Shown here: piece after piece, positions 60,684 to 64,000 of the stretch | Layout of the letters: each line of letters begins with the position of its first letter | How positions within the stretch are numbered: the first letter of the stretch is position 1 | Origin: a bacterium | GTDB taxonomy: Bacteria > Zhuqueibacterota > Zhuqueibacteria > Oleimicrobiales > Geothermoviventaceae | Direction: 5' to 3' | Assembly (NCBI GenBank): GCA_028275345.1 | Contig: JAPWUV010000011.1 | Location: forward strand, 57,288 to 121,287 | Length of the DNA stretch: 64,000 nt | Notes under the pieces: model-generated | The model's input: only the letters and a program-made list of their open reading frames with translations | Told to the model about the DNA's origin: nothing | Databases searched by the model: none | Translations under genes and position numbers: made by a program

Positions 60684-62270
60684 ATGCGACAATCGTCCCA
60701 AGCCTGCCTTCGAACGCTCCTTCTCGCGATCGGGATGATGGCGAGTTCGCTTCCGCCGGTCCGGGCGCAGCAGAGGGATCTTTTCTACCAGGCTCAGGAG
60801 GCACGCAATCGCCAGGATTGGCGCCAGGCTGCTACGCTGTACCGAACCCTCTGGACGGACACGGCTTTCCAGTCGTGGCGCCGAGAAGAAGCGCTCTTCT
60901 GGCTGGCCTACTGCCAGCAGCAACTTGGCCAGGTGGAGGAAGCACTCCAATCGTACGGAGAGTATTTGGATCGCTATCCGGAGGGCAGATTCCGCGCGCT
61001 CGTTGAGGCGCGATTGCGCGCACTGGCCTCGCAGAAAGGCATCCCTCCCGAAGCTCCCGTTGCACGGCGGCTGACACAGGTCGAGAACCAGGCGCGGTGG
61101 TCAGCCATTTCAGCCATGCGCTTCGGCGCGGAAGATTTGCCGCTTCTCCTCGATATGCTGGGAAAGGAGACGGATCCGAACCTGCGCGTCCTCCTGGTGG
61201 AACGGCTCGGACGACTCCAGAATCCGCAAGTGGTACCCCCGTTGGAAGCCATCGCGCTCACGGACACGTCGTTCCGGATTCGCGCGATTGCGATCCAGAC
61301 CCTCGGCGGGATCCGGCATCCCTCCGCGACCGGGACCCTACTCCGTCTTGCGGAGAACGCGCGGGACCCGGAAATCCTGGCGATAATCCTTCCGGCCCTG
61401 TCGGAAACGCGCTCAGATGCGGTGCTGCCGGTGCTGTACCGCGTCGCCTGCTGTCATGAGTCTCCCTCTCTCCGATCCCAAGCCATCCTCCAGATGGCGG
61501 CTTTCCCTGCAGCTGTCGCCTATATGGACAGCCTCTACCGCATCGCTCTCCAAGGAACGACGGCGGATCGCATCGCAAGCCTCGGTGCTCTGGCTACCCT
61601 GACGCGAACGCCGCAGGGCGAGCGCTTCTGGAGTCAAACGAAGCTACGGAGACTTCTGCAAACGGTAGTGCAGGACACCACCGCCGCTTGTATCCATGCT
61701 TTCGCCCACCTCGTCTCCGAAACGGACGAACGGCAGTGGCGCCAGATCAGTCCCAGCATCTTCGAGGTAATGGCCAACTCCGGTCACGGGACTCTGGACC
61801 GGGCCTTCCTGTGGCTCTTCCGCACCAGGGGGCTCGGCGGCGTGACGCCCCAGCGGTTCATCCAGACACTCAGCCAGCCCCACACGGACGTTAGGCGAGC
61901 CGCCTCCATCCTGGAAACTCTCCAACATCACAGCCCGGAGGAAACGGAACGAGCGCTCCGCACCTACGTCCGAAGTCACCGACCGGCCATCGACCTGGCA
62001 GCGCTCGCCGCGGTGGTCCGCTCCGAGGTGTACCTGCGCGTGTTGGAGGAGGAACTGGCTTCTCCTGACCCGGGCTGGCGCGTGTCGGTGACCCGCGGTC
62101 TCGGGGCGGTCGCCCATCGAGATTCACGCGCGGTGAGCCTGCTGATCCGGCTTGCAGAGGCAGACCCCAGCCCGGCGGTTCAACTCGAGGCATTCGAGCA
62201 GCTGGGCCACCTCCCGACGCCGGAGGCTCAGAACGCCGCACGCCGGCTCCTGGAGGAGAAGTACCGCTGA
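60684..62270 (+). CDS. Exported TPR/HEAT-repeat protein
   Basis: A 528-residue protein with a signal peptide (MRQSSQACLRTLLLAIGMMA, then SSLPPVRAQQ). TPR-like units at residues 30-100 (RQAATLYRTLWTD and QVEEALQSYGEYLDRYPEGRF) are followed by at least eight HEAT repeats (LLVERLGRLQNPQVVPPLEAI, AIQTLGGIRHPSATGTLLRLA, ending LEAFEQLGHLPTPEAQNAA). It is the third gene of the sigma/anti-sigma unit and could be a regulon member or a periplasmic partner of the anti-sigma factor. Confidence 0.82.
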   Translation: MRQSSQACLRTLLLAIGMMASSLPPVRAQQRDLFYQAQEARNRQDWRQAATLYRTLWTDTAFQSWRREEALFWLAYCQQQLGQVEEALQSYGEYLDRYPEGRFRALVEARLRALASQKGIPPEAPVARRLTQVENQARWSAISAMRFGAEDLPLLLDMLGKETDPNLRVLLVERLGRLQNPQVVPPLEAIALTDTSFRIRAIAIQTLGGIRHPSATGTLLRLAENARDPEILAIILPALSETRSDAVLPVLYRVACCHESPSLRSQAILQMAAFPAAVAYMDSLYRIALQGTTADRIASLGALATLTRTPQGERFWSQTKLRRLLQTVVQDTTAACIHAFAHLVSETDERQWRQISPSIFEVMANSGHGTLDRAFLWLFRTRGLGGVTPQRFIQTLSQPHTDVRRAASILETLQHHSPEETERALRTYVRSHRPAIDLAALAAVVRSEVYLRVLEEELASPDPGWRVSVTRGLGAVAHRDSRAVSLLIRLAEADPSPAVQLEAFEQLGHLPTPEAQNAARRLLEEKYR

Positions 62271-62305
62271 CTCCAGCCTCGCGCCCTCCCAGGCCGTCAG
62301 CGCCT

Positions 62306-63556
62306 TCATTTGCCGAACATCACCCGGCAGATGAACAAAGCGCCGAGGATCCCCGCGCAATCTCCCACCAGACCCGCAGGAACGGCGTGGCGCGTCTTCT
62401 TCACCTGGATGCTGCCGAAATAAACGGCGATCACGTAGAAGGTGGTCTCCGTGCACCCGTAAATGGTAGATGCCAAGCGGCCGATGAAGGAATCCGGGCC
62501 GTGGGTCTTCATCAGTTCGGTGACGATCCCGAGGGTGCCGCTTCCGGAAAGCGGGCGCATCAGCGCAGCGGGCAGTACCTCAGCCGGCATACCGATCAGA
62601 CTCGTGAGCGGGGAGACAATTCGGACAAAGAGATCCATGGCTCCGGAGCCGCGGAACATCCCGATAGCCACCAAGATCGCTACGAGGAAAGGAATGATCC
62701 GAATCGCAATCTGGAAGCCCTCCTTCGCCCCCTCGACGAATACCTCGTACACGCGCACCCTCCTCGCGGCGGCGGCTACCGGAATCGCAAACAGAAGCGA
62801 CGGAATGGCCCAATCCGACACGAAGGAGATCACCCGACGGAAAAGGTCCGCCGTAAGCCAGCCGAAGAGGAGGGACAGAACTCCAGCCCATTTCAGGATC
62901 GCCAGCAGCAAGACCAAGGCGAAGATCGTCAGAATCGCCTTCCCCAGTCCAAGGAGCCGTGATTTCCGCTCGCTGGCCTGCAGCTGTGCGTACTCCAAGG
63001 ACCTGGTCGCCAGCACAGCAGCAACGGTCGCGCAGGTGGAGGCGAAGATGGTGGTGCCAATGATCTCCGTGGGATTGGAGGAACCCAGCTGGGCCCGGAT
63101 CGCGATCATGGTGGCTGGGATGAGGGTAATGCTGGCCGTATTCAGCGCCAGGAACATGACCATCGCGTTGGTCGCCGTCTCCTTCTCCGGATTGAGCTTC
63201 TGGAGCTCCTCCATGGCTTTGAGCCCGAGGGGGGTGGCCGCATTGCCCAGCCCGAGCCAGTTGGCCGCGATGTTCAGAACCATGGCCCCCATGGCCGGGT
63301 GGTCAGGTGGCACATCAGGGAAAAGCCGCCTTGCGATGGGACGGACCAGCCGGGCAAGCGCTCGGACCATCCCGGCCTCCTCGGCAATGCGCATGATCCC
63401 GAGCCACAAGGCCATGATGCCGACCAGGCCCAAGGCGATCTCCACCGCGGTGCCGGAGTAGTCGAAAGCGGCCTTGGTCACCTGGGAGATCTTCCCGGAG
63501 GCCCCGCCCACCACAATGGCGATGGCCATTAGCCCAAGCCAAATGTAATTCAGCAC
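62306..63556 (-). CDS. SpmA-SpmB fusion (nucleoside-recognition/gate domain) membrane protein
   Basis: A 416-residue membrane protein with about nine hydrophobic helices. The N-terminal half is SpmA-like (NAMVMFLALNTASITLIPATM), the C-terminal half SpmB-like (FRGSGAMDLFVRIVSPLTS...TETTFYVIAVYFGS). In Bacillus these are separate sporulation genes; fused forms are common in non-sporulating bacteria. The GTG start at 63556 has GAGGAGG 5 nt upstream. Substrate unknown. Confidence 0.88.
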   Translation of the reverse strand: MLNYIWLGLMAIAIVVGGASGKISQVTKAAFDYSGTAVEIALGLVGIMALWLGIMRIAEEAGMVRALARLVRPIARRLFPDVPPDHPAMGAMVLNIAANWLGLGNAATPLGLKAMEELQKLNPEKETATNAMVMFLALNTASITLIPATMIAIRAQLGSSNPTEIIGTTIFASTCATVAAVLATRSLEYAQLQASERKSRLLGLGKAILTIFALVLLLAILKWAGVLSLLFGWLTADLFRRVISFVSDWAIPSLLFAIPVAAAARRVRVYEVFVEGAKEGFQIAIRIIPFLVAILVAIGMFRGSGAMDLFVRIVSPLTSLIGMPAEVLPAALMRPLSGSGTLGIVTELMKTHGPDSFIGRLASTIYGCTETTFYVIAVYFGSIQVKKTRHAVPAGLVGDCAGILGALFICRVMFGK

Positions 63557-63637
63557 TTCTGCCTCCTCGCGAAATGCTGCTCCGTCTGCCGGCCCGCGGG
63601 GAAAACGCTCTCCCCCCGGCGACCCGATCCGGCTACC

Positions 63638-64000
63638 TCAGCGGCGGAGCGTGGCAATCAACCGCATCGGATGAATGAGGAGGTCCAGGGCGGTGCAAAT
63701 CCCGGGAGCTACGACGTCTGCGGCGGCCACTGCTTCGCTGCTTGCTCCTTCCGGGCCGAGGACCGCGATCCCGAGTCCCGAGCTGCGCAGCATCCCGACA
63801 TCGTTGGCCCCGTTCCCCATGGCGACGACGGACTCCGCGCCGAGCCGCGCCACGAAGCGCTCTTTAGCCTCCCTCTCTTGCAGATGCGGGATCTTCTCGC
63901 ACGACACGCCCAGCCGTTCGGCTACTTCGTGAGCACGGCCCAAGGTATCCGCCGTGAGCAGGATGATCTTGAGTTTTTCCCGGAGCGTGTCGATCCGCTC
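63638..64000 (-). CDS. HAD-family phosphatase (soluble P-type-ATPase-like), C-terminal part
   Basis: The last 121 residues of a HAD hydrolase, cut by the right window edge (frame open to 64000). KIILLTADTLGRAHEVAERLGV, HLQEREAKERFVARLG and VVAMGNGANDVGML (motif IV) followed by LGIAVLGPEGASSEAVAAADVV match the short, cytoplasmic P-type-ATPase-like HAD group (COG4087). The N-terminal DxD motif lies outside the window. Confidence 0.85.
   Translation of the reverse strand, partial: ERIDTLREKLKIILLTADTLGRAHEVAERLGVSCEKIPHLQEREAKERFVARLGAESVVAMGNGANDVGMLRSSGLGIAVLGPEGASSEAVAAADVVAPGICTALDLLIHPMRLIATLRR

Overview
The window is a 64 kb, GC-rich, gene-dense bacterial chromosome segment. It shows no insertion sequence, prophage, CRISPR array or recognisable tRNA/rRNA gene. 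A diderm cell is implied by TonB/ExbB/ExbD, several lipoproteins, a LolA-like protein, a heptosyltransferase-type GT9 enzyme and L,D-transpeptidases. GWxTD, DUF4416, DUF6599, DUF362, GH172 and UroD-like families together point towards the FCB superphylum or a neighbouring uncultured lineage (KSB1, Zixibacteria or Calditrichota-like). That placement is inference. Seven promoters share a TTGNNN - 17 nt - TANNTT pattern, so a normal sigma-70 promoter is used.

Layout. 1-1648 (+): end of a uracil phosphoribosyltransferase gene and a coupled TPR protein. 1736-7873 (-): asparaginase, PH-like membrane protein, inositol monophosphatase, MutS2 and CvpA, then YqeY and S21 behind a terminator. 8123-14515: a LolA-like protein (-), then a plus-strand operon of DUF6599, Tat-exported DUF362, MBL-fold, TonB, ExbB, ExbD and a YgjP-type metalloprotein. 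14756-18218 (-): a cell-envelope cluster with two L,D-transpeptidases and a lipoprotein that shares a DUF4398-like domain with one of them. 18458-26941 (-): UroD-like, GH172, glycolate oxidase GlcF/E/D and an orphan IorA-like protein. 27202-29508 (+): TPR/GWxTD protein. 29601-36219 (-): DUF1848, GNAT, NlpC/P60, YrdC, a previously hidden 58-aa gene, a sodium/solute symporter and an M24 peptidase.

36375-36471 (-) holds a compact structured RNA with its own promoter. It resembles bacterial small SRP RNA except at the apical loop. 36595-47891 (-) is a continuous branched-chain amino-acid operon, ilvD-ilvB-ilvN-ilvC-leuA-leuC-leuD-leuB-ilvE, followed by proC. Upstream of ilvD is a promoter, a 55-codon Leu/Ile-rich leader ORF and three RNA segments arranged as two mutually exclusive hairpins, with the leader stop codon between segments 1 and 2. 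This is a strong candidate for a ribosome-mediated attenuator, and I regard it as the most notable element of the window. The operon's LeuA lacks the C-terminal allosteric domain, which fits control at the RNA level.

48515-57157 (-) runs priA, an Ig-like lipoprotein, lysA, dapF, GT9, DUF488 and NYN. 57587-62270 (+) carries a NAT-like protein and DUF4416, then an ECF sigma factor, its zinc-finger anti-sigma factor and a HEAT-repeat protein. The window ends (-) with an SpmA-SpmB fusion and a partial HAD phosphatase.
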